Assembly: GCA_022822005.1 (NCBI GenBank)
Contig: JAJECO010000053.1
Coordinates: 1 to 64,000 of the forward strand
Reading direction: 5' to 3'
Length of the DNA stretch: 64,000 nucleotides
DNA from: Candidatus Poribacteria bacterium
GTDB taxonomy: Bacteria > Poribacteria > WGA-4E > PCPOR2b
Below are positions 53,316 to 61,381 of this stretch, piece by piece (the stretch's first letter is position 1; each line of letters starts with the position of its first letter). A program made the position numbers and the translations under genes. A model generated the notes under the pieces. That model was not told where the DNA came from. It was given only the letters and a program-made list of their open reading frames with translations, and ran no database searches.

Positions 53316-53570
53316 ATGAAATCACGCAGTTTGAAAGTAGCGATTCTGATAATAGTGATTGTGTCAGTCGGATTTGGACTGTTGCCAAGTCCATTGGTTC
53401 AGGATGCCAACGCGGTAAGTTGTGACGATGCCATAAAATTATGTGAAGCGGATTGGAGGATGACAGATATCGTATGTGATTTTTATGGCTATGACTCATC
53501 GGTGTGTTACGCGGCAGTACTTGATACCTCTGAATATTGTGCATACCTATTTTGGTATTGTGAAGACTAA
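53316..53570 (+). CDS. Six-cysteine small secreted peptide, copy B
   Basis: An 84-residue precursor with a signal peptide (about 1-33, ending ANA) and a mature part of about 51 residues. The cysteine spacing is C-x6-C-x10-C-x9-C-x10-C-x6-C, like copy A at 50668 except for the last loop. Shared positions include DA(I/M), LC, D(I/L)VCD-x-YG, AA and CAY. AAAGGA precedes the ATG. It is encoded 54 bases after the CxxC membrane protein and 8 bases before the beta-repeat gene, so these are likely co-transcribed. Confidence 0.78.
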   Translation: MKSRSLKVAILIIVIVSVGFGLLPSPLVQDANAVSCDDAIKLCEADWRMTDIVCDFYGYDSSVCYAAVLDTSEYCAYLFWYCED

Positions 53571-53578
53571 GGCGAAAG

Positions 53579-54097
53579 ATGAATCATAAACAAAAGGCTT
53601 TATATACCCTATTTGGTGCTGCAATTATGCTGATGGGGTTAAGTGTAGGGTCACTCGTTTGTCCCCCGGTGATTGCACTAAAAGAAAAAGTCCTCGATGA
53701 GATTTACTGCACTGGACTAACGGTGATCAATTCGTCGGGTGAGCCTGCGATCGTCTTACGCACCGATGAAACATTGGGCAACGGGCTTGTTATCCACACG
53801 CCTCGGGGTGAGCCTGCGCTGCTCTTGGTCGCGGATGAAACCGCAAACAGTGTTGCTGTTACTGACAAGTCGGGTGAGCCTGCGGTTCTCTTACGCACCA
53901 GTGATTTGGCGAATCGTGTTATCGTCCGCAGTCCTTTAGGGAAAGATGGGGTTCGTTTATCTGCGGGTAAAGTTGCCAATCGGGTAACGGTATCCAATCC
54001 TGAGGAGACAAATGCGGTACAATTATACGCCGATGAAGTTGCCAATCGTGTTACCGTTCACAACCAAGTGGGTATCATCAGGTGGGAAGCACCGTAA
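53579..54097 (+). CDS. Membrane-anchored beta-repeat protein
   Basis: A 172-residue protein. A signal or anchor segment (about residues 9-34) precedes five 22-residue repeats (about 48-160) with the pattern V-x4-GEPA-x2-L-x5-AN-x-V. The DNA GGGTGAGCCTGCG occurs three times (about 53739, 53810 and 53870). The repeat period and V/L/G pattern suggest a right-handed beta-helix or beta-solenoid. It ends in a short tail, VGIIRWEAP. It follows copy B of the six-cysteine peptide by 8 bases and closes the island. Function is unknown; adhesive or scaffold roles are typical for such repeats. Confidence 0.68.
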   Translation: MNHKQKALYTLFGAAIMLMGLSVGSLVCPPVIALKEKVLDEIYCTGLTVINSSGEPAIVLRTDETLGNGLVIHTPRGEPALLLVADETANSVAVTDKSGEPAVLLRTSDLANRVIVRSPLGKDGVRLSAGKVANRVTVSNPEETNAVQLYADEVANRVTVHNQVGIIRWEAP

Positions 54098-54124
54098 CAG
54101 GCAATCTCAATCGAATCAGAATAG

Positions 54125-54163
54125 GGGTGTATCTTTGGATTTCTAAGGATACACCCTTTTTTT
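54125..54163 (+). terminator. Intrinsic terminator, copy 2
   Basis: GGGTGTATC (54125-54133) pairs perfectly with GATACACCC (54148-54156), followed by seven T. It ends the island operon. Confidence 0.85.
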
Positions 54164-54179
54164 ATGTCTCGTCCCGCGA

Positions 54180-54210
54180 AGCGAGGACTCCGATTCGATC
54201 GGAGCTTGCT
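54180..54210. repeat. Conserved post-terminator hairpin, copy 2
   Basis: AGCGA/TTGCT (with one G-T pair) surrounds CTCCGAT/ATCGGAG (54188-54194/54198-54204) with a TCG loop. It matches copy 1 (49982-50012) in shape, length and neighbours. The remaining gap up to 54472 shows no gene; TCCCGAC-ga-GTCGG lies at 54274-54287. Confidence 0.55.
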
Positions 54211-54472
54211 CTTGGCTTGGTGAACAGTTTTCCGATGTGTGCTGTGAACGATGGACGGGTTCCGTTTCGAGAATCCCGACGAGTCGGAATTAGTTTGCGG
54301 GGTGGATCACAATCTAACAGATCGTGCTACAAATTTGGGTGCGTATGGGTATCGAGCAATGTTGTGCCTTGAATTACGGATATGCCTCACATAAATGTCA
54401 GCATATCCTAACAACTTGTGTTAAAATATCATTCCTAATCCAATAATAACCCATTTCAGGAGGAGTATATTT

Positions 54473-55237
54473 ATGGCAGCATCACAATTGGCGGCACAAC
54501 TGTATACGGTCCGCGACTTCACAAACACCCCAGCCGAGATTGCCACAACAATGAAGAAAGTCAAGCAACTCGGTTATGACGCTGTGCAATGTTCGGCACT
54601 CGGCACTATTGATGCCCACGAATTGAAAAGAATCGCTGATGGCGAAGGCTTAACGATATGCGCTACACATACAGACTATGAGCGTATGCGTGACGAACCG
54701 CAAGCGGTCATCGACGAGCACAACCTCTGGGGCTGCAGACATGCAGCAATCGGTGGCTTGCCCCAAGCGTATCGCAGCGCTGAAGGCTACGCGAGGTTCG
54801 CCAAAGAAGCCTCGGAAGTTGCCAAACGGCTCGCGGAAGGCGGACTGACCTTTTCCTACCACAACCATAGTTTTGAATTGGAGAGGTTCAACGGGCGCAC
54901 GGGACTGGAAATCTTGTATGAGGATAGCGATCCAAAATATTTCAAGAGCGAACTCGATACATACTGGATCCAGCACGGCGGCGGCGATCCGGCGGCGTGG
55001 ATCCGAAAACTGAAAGGACGTGCGGATATCGTTCACCTAAAAGATATGGCTATGGACGATCGCACACAGTTGTTCGCAGAGGTCGGTGAGGGAAATCTGA
55101 ATTGGCCCGCAATCCTTGATGCCTGTAAAGAAGCTGGCACGGAATGGTATATCATTGAACAGGATACCTGCCAGCGCGATCCGTTCGAGAGCCTGGGGAT
55201 TAGCCTGAAGAATCTCAAGGCGATGGGGCTTCACTAA
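54473..55237 (+). CDS. Xylose-isomerase-like TIM-barrel sugar epimerase/isomerase
   Basis: A 254-residue AP-endonuclease-2-type TIM barrel (IolE/IolI/TIM-sugar isomerase group). Metal-binding residues are expected in FSYHNHSFELE (near residue 125) and in SELDTYWIQHGGGDP (near 160). A late VHLKDM (near 185) and WYIIEQD (near 223) complete the family set. It would isomerise or epimerise a keto sugar or inositol derivative. AGGAGG precedes the start. It is convergent with a Gfo/Idh oxidoreductase, a common pairing in polyol use. Confidence 0.88.
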   Translation: MAASQLAAQLYTVRDFTNTPAEIATTMKKVKQLGYDAVQCSALGTIDAHELKRIADGEGLTICATHTDYERMRDEPQAVIDEHNLWGCRHAAIGGLPQAYRSAEGYARFAKEASEVAKRLAEGGLTFSYHNHSFELERFNGRTGLEILYEDSDPKYFKSELDTYWIQHGGGDPAAWIRKLKGRADIVHLKDMAMDDRTQLFAEVGEGNLNWPAILDACKEAGTEWYIIEQDTCQRDPFESLGISLKNLKAMGLH

Positions 55238-55341
55238 TAATGAATGGTGCTAGCTTGCAACTGTTAATACGAAACGTGAAGTGTAAACACAATTGGTGAC
55301 AGGTTCATTAGCACATTGGTTCATTGGGTAATTAATGAACT

Positions 55342-55415
55342 TAGGACTTACGCAGCTGAATGATGAGGCGTTGTAATTCGATGCTTCGTCGCTAGTGCGG
55401 GGCAAGATGCCCCGC
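55342..55415. repeat. Dispersed repeat (TAGGACTTACGCA end and GCGGGGC hairpin)
   Basis: TAGGACTTACGCAGCTGA (55342-55359) is followed by GCGGGGC-aagat-GCCCCGC (55397-55415). The first matches the ends near 46026 and 63368, and the hairpin matches 19330-19348. It lies between convergent genes, whose ends may use it as a terminator. Confidence 0.55.
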
Positions 55416-55452
55416 CTACGGAGGGTTCCAAAGTACATAGATCCTATGATAG

Positions 55453-56505
55453 CTAAAAATCGTTGAACACTTTCACCGGTTGTCCCGTTTGGATCGACTC
55501 CCATGCGGCGACGCCGACGGCGACCGATTTCGCCCCATCAACTGCGTTCGGTGATGGCTCCAGATCTTCTTCGAGACAGGTCTGGAAATGTTGCATATAG
55601 CGGATGACAGTTTGACCATGCCCGTAAACGCTGGTATCAATCTCAGGCGGGCACGTCATCTCCAACGGTTCTTTCGATGCCAACTTATCCAAGATTAATT
55701 TGACCTGTCCGCCTTTGTTGTCGGTGAAGTCCCCGATCATCGTGCCGCCTGTGCCGTACATCGAAACTTGCATCATCGGCATAGGGGGATGGACGATGTC
55801 ATACAGTCCCATCGCTCGCGCAATCTGCCCCTCCTTAAACTTTAGGTTGAGGAAGAAGTTATTCATTATCGGATATTCGGGCGTGAGTTTCCCTTTTGCC
55901 CCGTAGGCGTGTACCTCTTCGACATCGCCCAAGAAACTGCGCAAGATATCGACCGGATGCACCACGCCGCCGAACATCAGATCCTGCGGATCGTGCAACC
56001 GCCAAGGAGTGAAGTCATAGACAGGGCGCATATCGTGGACATAGTAAGCGTCTGCCGCCATAATCTCCCCAAGTTCACCGTCATCGAAGAAGCGGCGCAT
56101 CGTCTGGAATTGTAGATCAAAGCGCATCGTTTGACCGACCAGAAACTTAACTCCCTTTTCCCGGACCAGTCCGACCAGTCGTTTGGCGTCCTCAAGATTC
56201 GTCACCATCGGTTTCGTGCAGACTACGTGCTTTCCGGCTTCAATCGCGGCAGCACAGTGCTCGGCATGAAGATGATCGGGCGAATAGACCGCCACCACAT
56301 CTATGTCGTCGCGGGAAACCAACTCTTGATAGTCTGTTGTCCAAAAACCCACCCCAATCTCCGCTGCATAACCCTCTAAGACATCCGCCCTTTTAGCGCA
56401 CATCCCCCGAAGTTCGTATTTGAGATCGGGTACATCCTTGAGCAACGTCGCAGTCGACCCCATGTTGGTGGGGTTCATTCCAATAACGCCTAATCCAATT
56501 GCCAT
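55453..56505 (-). CDS. Gfo/Idh/MocA-family NAD(P)-dependent oxidoreductase
   Basis: A 350-residue protein. It has an N-terminal Rossmann fold with GLGVIGMNPTNMGS and the EKP-like motif here reading CTKPMVTN (near residue 93). The C-terminal dehydrogenase domain has HPVDILRSFLGDVEEV near residue 183. These enzymes oxidise sugars, inositols or related polyols with NAD(P). ATG 56505 has AAGGAGGG upstream and gives the normal length; the longer frame from 56544 is not used. The neighbour at 54473 suggests both act on one polyol substrate. Confidence 0.9.
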   Translation of the reverse strand: MAIGLGVIGMNPTNMGSTATLLKDVPDLKYELRGMCAKRADVLEGYAAEIGVGFWTTDYQELVSRDDIDVVAVYSPDHLHAEHCAAAIEAGKHVVCTKPMVTNLEDAKRLVGLVREKGVKFLVGQTMRFDLQFQTMRRFFDDGELGEIMAADAYYVHDMRPVYDFTPWRLHDPQDLMFGGVVHPVDILRSFLGDVEEVHAYGAKGKLTPEYPIMNNFFLNLKFKEGQIARAMGLYDIVHPPMPMMQVSMYGTGGTMIGDFTDNKGGQVKLILDKLASKEPLEMTCPPEIDTSVYGHGQTVIRYMQHFQTCLEEDLEPSPNAVDGAKSVAVGVAAWESIQTGQPVKVFNDF

Positions 56506-56525
56506 CTTATCCCTCCTTAGTACGA

Positions 56526-56558
56526 AGAAACCGAGTTTTTCCAAAAAACTCGGTTTCT
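56526..56558. repeat. 15-bp perfect hairpin of a dispersed repeat
   Basis: AGAAACCGAGTTTTT (56526-56540) pairs with AAAAACTCGGTTTCT (56544-56558), leaving a 3-base CCA loop. Half of this sequence also lies at 34157-34173. It sits between divergent genes, so it is not a terminator for either. Confidence 0.65.
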
Positions 56559-56670
56559 CTAAGCTGCTTTATTCTTTCTTTTAAAATGAGTCTAGTTGTT
56601 TAACACAACTTTTACAAAAAACCGCCTCTTATGTTGAAGATGATTCCGTATAGCGGATACGGTTTTTTGA

Positions 56671-56699
56671 GTTTACCCAGAGGTGAAAGTTTGGTATAT
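56671..56699 (+). promoter_or_regulatory. Promoter of the acyl-CoA dehydrogenase operon
   Basis: TTTACC (56671-56676) and TATATT (56694-56699) are 17 bases apart. The ATG at 56750 lies about 45 bases beyond the expected transcript start. Confidence 0.5.
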
Positions 56700-56749
56700 T
56701 GTAACTCATAACCGAACCAAAATGAATCTTTTTCTGGGAGCAACACACT

Positions 56750-57940
56750 ATGGACTTCACATTGACCGCAGACCATGCCGCTATCCGTGAGACCGCGCGA
56801 GCGTTCTGTCGCCGCGAACTTGTGCCACACCTCCGTGACTGGGACCGCGCAGCGCAGCTGCCGCGCGAAGTTATACAGAAGATGGGGGCAGCGGGTCTGT
56901 TGGGAGTTTGCATCCCGCAGCGTTACGGTGGACTCGGCTTTGATTACTTGAGCCTCGGCATTGTCTCCGAAGAACTGGAGCGTGCAGACAGTGCGTTCCG
57001 TGTACTGATTGCCGTCCACCTTGGGCTGAACTCGCTGGCGTTGTTGCAGTGGGGAAATGAAGTGCAGAAACAGGGTTATCTTGTCCCGCAGGCGCGTGGT
57101 GAGAAGTTGGGGGCGTTCGGATTGACAGAACCGGGTGCCGGCAGCGATGTCGCCAATATCAGAACAACCGCCCAGCACGATGGCAGCGTTTACCTCCTCA
57201 ATGGCGAGAAGATGTGGATTGGCTGCGCCGATATCGCGGACCATCTCCTTATTTTCGCTTATACAGATCGCGCAGCGAAACACCGTGGTATCTCTGCATT
57301 TATTGTTGAACGAAATTATAATGGCGTCTCCACTTCCAGCATCCAGCACAAATTAGGGGGTCGCATCGGCAACGTGGGCAGCATCAGCTTGAAGGATGTG
57401 CGTGTACCGGTTGCAAATCGTGTCGGCGAGGAAGGCGATGGTTTTAAGATCGCGATGAGTGCGTTGGACAACGGACGCTACACTGTTGCGTCAGGCGCGG
57501 TCGGTTTGATAGAGGCGTGTCTTGAGGCAAGCGTGGCGTATGCAAAGAAACGTGAGACCTTCGGGCAACCTATCGGCAAACACCAGCTTGTGCAGCAGAA
57601 AATCGCTAACATGGTGGCTGGACGCGACATCGGGCGGCTGCTTTACCACCAAGTTGGCTGGTTGAAGAATCAGGGGATGCGTTGTACACGTGAGGTGAGC
57701 TTGGCTAAGTGGACGAACTGCCAGAACGCCTTCCAAGCCGCGGACGACGCGATACAAATTCACGGCGCACACGGCTATAGCGATGAATACCCTGTGGAAC
57801 GTTATTTTCGCAACGCGCGTGGGGCACTGATCTACGAGGGGACACAGGAAATCCACCAGTTGATTCAAGCGGGATACGCGCTCGGAGATCGGGTTGATAA
57901 ACCGGTGACACAACCACTGCCAGCTTATCCGTTTGAGTAA
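56750..57940 (+). CDS. Acyl-CoA dehydrogenase
   Basis: A 396-residue flavoprotein that introduces a 2,3-double bond into acyl-CoA. FAD-binding signatures are GAFGLTEPGAGSDVANIRT (near residue 121-139) and QIHGAHGYSDEYPVERYFRNAR (near residue 341-362). The likely catalytic base is the Glu in LIYEGTQEIHQ. The pairing with a CaiB-type CoA transferase 32 bases downstream fits a route where an acid is activated by CoA transfer and then oxidised, as for glutarate- or carnitine-type substrates. The exact substrate is not readable from sequence. Confidence 0.92.
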   Translation: MDFTLTADHAAIRETARAFCRRELVPHLRDWDRAAQLPREVIQKMGAAGLLGVCIPQRYGGLGFDYLSLGIVSEELERADSAFRVLIAVHLGLNSLALLQWGNEVQKQGYLVPQARGEKLGAFGLTEPGAGSDVANIRTTAQHDGSVYLLNGEKMWIGCADIADHLLIFAYTDRAAKHRGISAFIVERNYNGVSTSSIQHKLGGRIGNVGSISLKDVRVPVANRVGEEGDGFKIAMSALDNGRYTVASGAVGLIEACLEASVAYAKKRETFGQPIGKHQLVQQKIANMVAGRDIGRLLYHQVGWLKNQGMRCTREVSLAKWTNCQNAFQAADDAIQIHGAHGYSDEYPVERYFRNARGALIYEGTQEIHQLIQAGYALGDRVDKPVTQPLPAYPFE

Positions 57941-57972
57941 TACACCGATAGTAGAAGGAGGAAAATGCATAA

Positions 57973-59166
57973 ATGACCGTGAGTCCATTGGATGGTATCC
58001 ACGTTCTTGACCTGTCACGGCACTTGGCAGGACCCTACTGCGCCATGATGTTAGGCGATATGGGTGCAGAAGTCATAAAAGTTGAGCGCCCCGGCATCGG
58101 CGACGAAACCCGTCAGTGGGGACCGCCATTCCTCGGTGACGAATCGGCATATTACCTCTCCTGCAACCGCAACAAAAAGAGCCTCACACTCAATCTCAAG
58201 GACGAACAGGGCGTCGCTATTGCGCGGAAGCTTGCAGCACAGAGCGATATTTTCATTGAGAATTTCCGCATCGGTGGCTTAGACGCAATGGGGCTGGATT
58301 ACGCAGCGCTCAAGGAGATTAACCCACGCCTGATCTACTGTTCCATCAGCGGCTTTGGACACACGGGACCTGACCACGAGTTGCCAGGTTATGACTTTAT
58401 GATTCAGGGACGTGGCGGTTTCATGTCCATTACAGGCGAACGCGACGGCACCCCTCTGAAAGTTGGCGTGGCGATTGTGGATCTTGCGTCCGCGCTGTTT
58501 GCGTGCAACGCTATTCTGGCTGCGTTACTTGCCCGTGGGCGCACCGGTGAAGGGCAGCATATCGACATCGCATTGCTCGACTCACAGATCGCACTCTTAG
58601 CGAACGTTGGCAGCAACTACCTCTGTTCAGGTGAAATACCAGAACGTTGGGGTAACGCGGTATCCAGCATTGTGCCGTATCAGGCATTTCAAGCGAAGGA
58701 CGATTACCTTATCCTTGCCATTGGCAATGATGGACAGTGGGAACGCTTCTGCGCGGCGGCGGGGGTAAGCGCGTGGTCGGCGGATGAACGGTTTGCCACG
58801 AACCCACAACGCGTCGCTCACCGAGCGGTGTTGCTCCCGATGCTGGAGGAGTTATTCCGTCAAAAGACTGTTGCGGAGTGGTTGCAGCACTGCGCTGACG
58901 CAGATGTTCCTGCGGGACCGGTCAACTCTCTTGATAAGGTATTCGCCGACCCACAAACGCTGGCAAGAGGGATGCGGGTGGAGATGCCACATCCAACGGC
59001 GGAGACCGTGCAAATGGCTGGCACACCCCTTAATTTATCAGGGACACCGACACAGATGCGCCTGCCGCCGCCGCTGCTTGGAGAGCACACCGACGAAATT
59101 CTTACCAACCTGCTTGGATTGAATGACGAAACGATTGCAGATCTGCGCCAAAATGGAGTCATCTGA
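57973..59166 (+). CDS. CaiB/BaiF (formyl-CoA-transferase family) CoA transferase
   Basis: A 397-residue family III CoA transferase. Signatures are HVLDLSRHLAGPYCAMMLGDMGAEVIKVE at the start, the catalytic-Asp region GVAIVDLASALFACNAILAALL (near residue 165) and GEGQHIDIALLDSQ. It would move CoA between carboxylic acids. AAGGAGG precedes the ATG. It is encoded directly after the acyl-CoA dehydrogenase. Confidence 0.92.
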   Translation: MTVSPLDGIHVLDLSRHLAGPYCAMMLGDMGAEVIKVERPGIGDETRQWGPPFLGDESAYYLSCNRNKKSLTLNLKDEQGVAIARKLAAQSDIFIENFRIGGLDAMGLDYAALKEINPRLIYCSISGFGHTGPDHELPGYDFMIQGRGGFMSITGERDGTPLKVGVAIVDLASALFACNAILAALLARGRTGEGQHIDIALLDSQIALLANVGSNYLCSGEIPERWGNAVSSIVPYQAFQAKDDYLILAIGNDGQWERFCAAAGVSAWSADERFATNPQRVAHRAVLLPMLEELFRQKTVAEWLQHCADADVPAGPVNSLDKVFADPQTLARGMRVEMPHPTAETVQMAGTPLNLSGTPTQMRLPPPLLGEHTDEILTNLLGLNDETIADLRQNGVI

Positions 59167-59168
59167 AA

Positions 59169-60713
59169 ATGTGGAAGATATCAAAAATCTGTATCTGGTT
59201 TTGCACACTGCTCTGTTGTACTGTATTGTACAGTTGTGGAACACCTTCAACGGTCGAAGTTTCACTACCCCCACCGCCTGCACCGCCAAAACCGTCAGAA
59301 GCCGTTCAACGATTACAGGCAGAAATCGAAGCTATATTGAACGATCCGCTCCTCGCCTCGTCAAATATTGGGATAAAGGTTGCCTCACTTGGGACGGGAG
59401 AAGTGCTTTATGAGAAAGCCTCCAAGAAGTTGTATCATCCAGCCTCGACGATGAAATTGATTACCGCAGCAACGGCACTGGTTAAAATCGGTCCAAACCA
59501 CCGTTTTCATACCACGCTTTATATGGGGCATCTTGAAGACAATCAGACCCCGAGAAATATCTATCTCAAAGGTGGCGGAGATCCTGTGTTCAACAGCAAC
59601 GATCTGGAGAAGATGGTTGAAAAATTGGTAGAAATGAACCTGAAGGATCTTCAAGGCGATATTGTGGTAGATGAAACCTACTTTGACGCTGTCCGGTGGG
59701 GCAAAGGTTGGATGTGGGACGATGGTCCTATCGGTGGATACTACCCGCATCTAAGTGCGCTGACGATTAATCGTAACGGTGTGCTTGTCCGTATCTCCCC
59801 CGGTACTGAAGTTGACGATCCTGTTCGCGTTCAGCTTCACCCGCCCACACAATATATGAAAATTGTTAATGAAGCCATTACCGTAGGACACTCGGAAAAA
59901 ACACGCCTGACGATTAAACGGAAGGATGGATCCATCAAGCAGAACCTCCTAATGATTGATGGAGTGATGGCAATAGGTCAAGCTGGGATGAACCGACGTG
60001 TAGATGTACTTGATCCGGCACTCTACTGTGGCACTCTATTACGAGAAATGCTCGCAAAGCGGGGAGTTACCCTCCAAGGAAGAGTGCGTTATGGCGAAGT
60101 ACCTGAAGGAACAGCGGAAATCATCACGCATGTATCCCCACCATTATCCCGTATCCTTTGGGAGATGAACAAGCCGAGCGATAATCTGATTGCCGAACTT
60201 CTGTTGAAAACAATCGGTGCTGAACTGAGCGGAAGTCAGGGAACGGCGAAGAAGGGACTGGGAGCGATTAGCAATTTTTTAGGTGAAATTGGGATGGATT
60301 GGGAACATTATACCCTTGCCGATGGTTCGGGGGTATCTCGCTATAATTTAGTAACCGCTTCCCTCCTGACGGATCTGTTAGTCTATATGTTCCGCAATTT
60401 TGCGGTGATGCCGGAATATCTGGCGTCGCTGCCGGTTGGGGGGGTGGATGGAACGCTGACACGACGGATGCGGGGCATGAAAGCGGAAGGGGTGTTACGC
60501 GCCAAAACCGGAACCTTGCGGGGGCTAACAGCACTTGCTGGTTATACCGTAACTGCGGATGGGGAAACGGTGGCGTTCTCGATTATAATGAGCAATTATC
60601 ACGGTCTCGTCAGCCCGCGGCGTGCCCTACAAGATAAAATTGGCGATATACTCACACGGTTCAGCAGGCAGGATTCTTATGAAGAATTGGAAAATAGAAA
60701 AAGGGACAATTAG
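59169..60713 (+). CDS. dacB: D-alanyl-D-alanine carboxypeptidase/endopeptidase, PBP4 (S13) type lipoprotein
   Basis: A 514-residue penicillin-binding protein 4-like enzyme with a lipoprotein signal (LYSCG, Cys23). Active-site motifs are S-T-M-K (residues 93-96), SDN (near 338) and KTG (near 441), the usual three of S13 peptidases. A short proline-rich tether (about 31-42) links the lipid anchor to the enzyme. It would trim or cut peptidoglycan peptides in the periplasm. It starts 2 bases after the CoA-transferase stop, without a clear ribosome site, so expression may depend on coupling. Confidence 0.9.
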   Translation: MWKISKICIWFCTLLCCTVLYSCGTPSTVEVSLPPPPAPPKPSEAVQRLQAEIEAILNDPLLASSNIGIKVASLGTGEVLYEKASKKLYHPASTMKLITAATALVKIGPNHRFHTTLYMGHLEDNQTPRNIYLKGGGDPVFNSNDLEKMVEKLVEMNLKDLQGDIVVDETYFDAVRWGKGWMWDDGPIGGYYPHLSALTINRNGVLVRISPGTEVDDPVRVQLHPPTQYMKIVNEAITVGHSEKTRLTIKRKDGSIKQNLLMIDGVMAIGQAGMNRRVDVLDPALYCGTLLREMLAKRGVTLQGRVRYGEVPEGTAEIITHVSPPLSRILWEMNKPSDNLIAELLLKTIGAELSGSQGTAKKGLGAISNFLGEIGMDWEHYTLADGSGVSRYNLVTASLLTDLLVYMFRNFAVMPEYLASLPVGGVDGTLTRRMRGMKAEGVLRAKTGTLRGLTALAGYTVTADGETVAFSIIMSNYHGLVSPRRALQDKIGDILTRFSRQDSYEELENRKRDN

Positions 60714-60749
60714 GGCCAATCGAGGAAGGACTCAGAACCTGAGAGTCAA

Positions 60750-60929
60750 TTATCTTTTTTCATAATTCTTTATCTCTTGTTCAATCTGTTCGATATGTTC
60801 ACGGACTCCTAATGAGTAAAACTCGAAATCTTCAGGGCGGGGGTGCTGTTTTTTTAATTTTAAGAATGCTTGTCGAAATTCTTTTAATCGCTGCTGCGAT
60901 ATTTTTAGTTCGTGTTCATTTTTAATCAT
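60750..60929 (-). CDS. 59-aa helical protein coupled to the nucleotidyltransferase-like gene
   Basis: A short, charged protein, MIKNEHELKISQQR at the start, mostly helical, with the motif HPRPEDFEFYSLG in the middle and a helix ending EIKNYEKR. Its ATG overlaps the stop of the upstream gene (ATGA), so it is translationally coupled. It may be the small partner of a toxin-antitoxin-like pair. No family is recognised. Confidence 0.65.
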   Translation of the reverse strand: MIKNEHELKISQQRLKEFRQAFLKLKKQHPRPEDFEFYSLGVREHIEQIEQEIKNYEKR

Positions 60930-61381
60930 AAGAGTACCTCCACAAGTCCTTTTGGAGCTCCGTTTCTGTCATGTCCAAAGAATGCTATCCAGTGTTGGAA
61001 GAATTCATCATCTCCTTCTCGCACAGGAAAAAGATGGATGTTGAATCGAATTCGTGATTCCAACAAAATACGAGCCTCGCGGGTTGTTGTGTCAAAGGTA
61101 TCAGGTAATACAAGAATCACGTCAATGTCAGCGGGGTTTTCCTTGGCTGTGACGAAAGAACCATCAAGGATAAGTTTTTGTGCACCAACGCTACGGACAA
61201 GTTCTACAAAATTATCAAGATGTCTTAAAAGTGCTCTTCTTGTGTCATTACTTCCAAATCGTTGCTGAACTTCCACAAGCTCGGCACGATGCAGTCCCGG
61301 GGGAAGATAACCGCTCTCACTGAATTCTGGAAGCAAGATATGCCTTTCGTAACGTGGTAGCAAACTTTTTTGGGAGAACAT
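60926..61381 (-). CDS. DUF6932/MNT-like nucleotidyltransferase-domain protein
   Basis: A 151-residue protein with the minimal nucleotidyltransferase motif GSFVTAKENPADIDVIL: Gly74-Ser75 and the metal-binding Asp85 and Asp87. The flanking strands fit the DUF6932 group. MNT domains of this kind act as antitoxins or small-molecule-modifying enzymes in toxin-antitoxin modules, often with a helical partner. Here the partner may be the 59-residue gene coupled to its 3' end. No HEPN motif (R-x4-6-H) is found in that partner, so a classical HEPN/MNT pair is not established. Confidence 0.7.
   Translation of the reverse strand: MFSQKSLLPRYERHILLPEFSESGYLPPGLHRAELVEVQQRFGSNDTRRALLRHLDNFVELVRSVGAQKLILDGSFVTAKENPADIDVILVLPDTFDTTTREARILLESRIRFNIHLFPVREGDDEFFQHWIAFFGHDRNGAPKGLVEVLL

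Noticed and set aside
55250-55275. GCTAGCTTGCAACTGTTA near 55250 as another end of the IS/MITE family
   Set aside because: It resembles the terminal repeat only loosely, with the order of blocks changed, and no second end was found nearby.
56645-56667. CCGTAT-agcgg-ATACGG plus T-run as a terminator
   Set aside because: It looks like a terminator, but no gene or promoter lies upstream on that strand (the nearest gene is divergent), so I cannot assign it.
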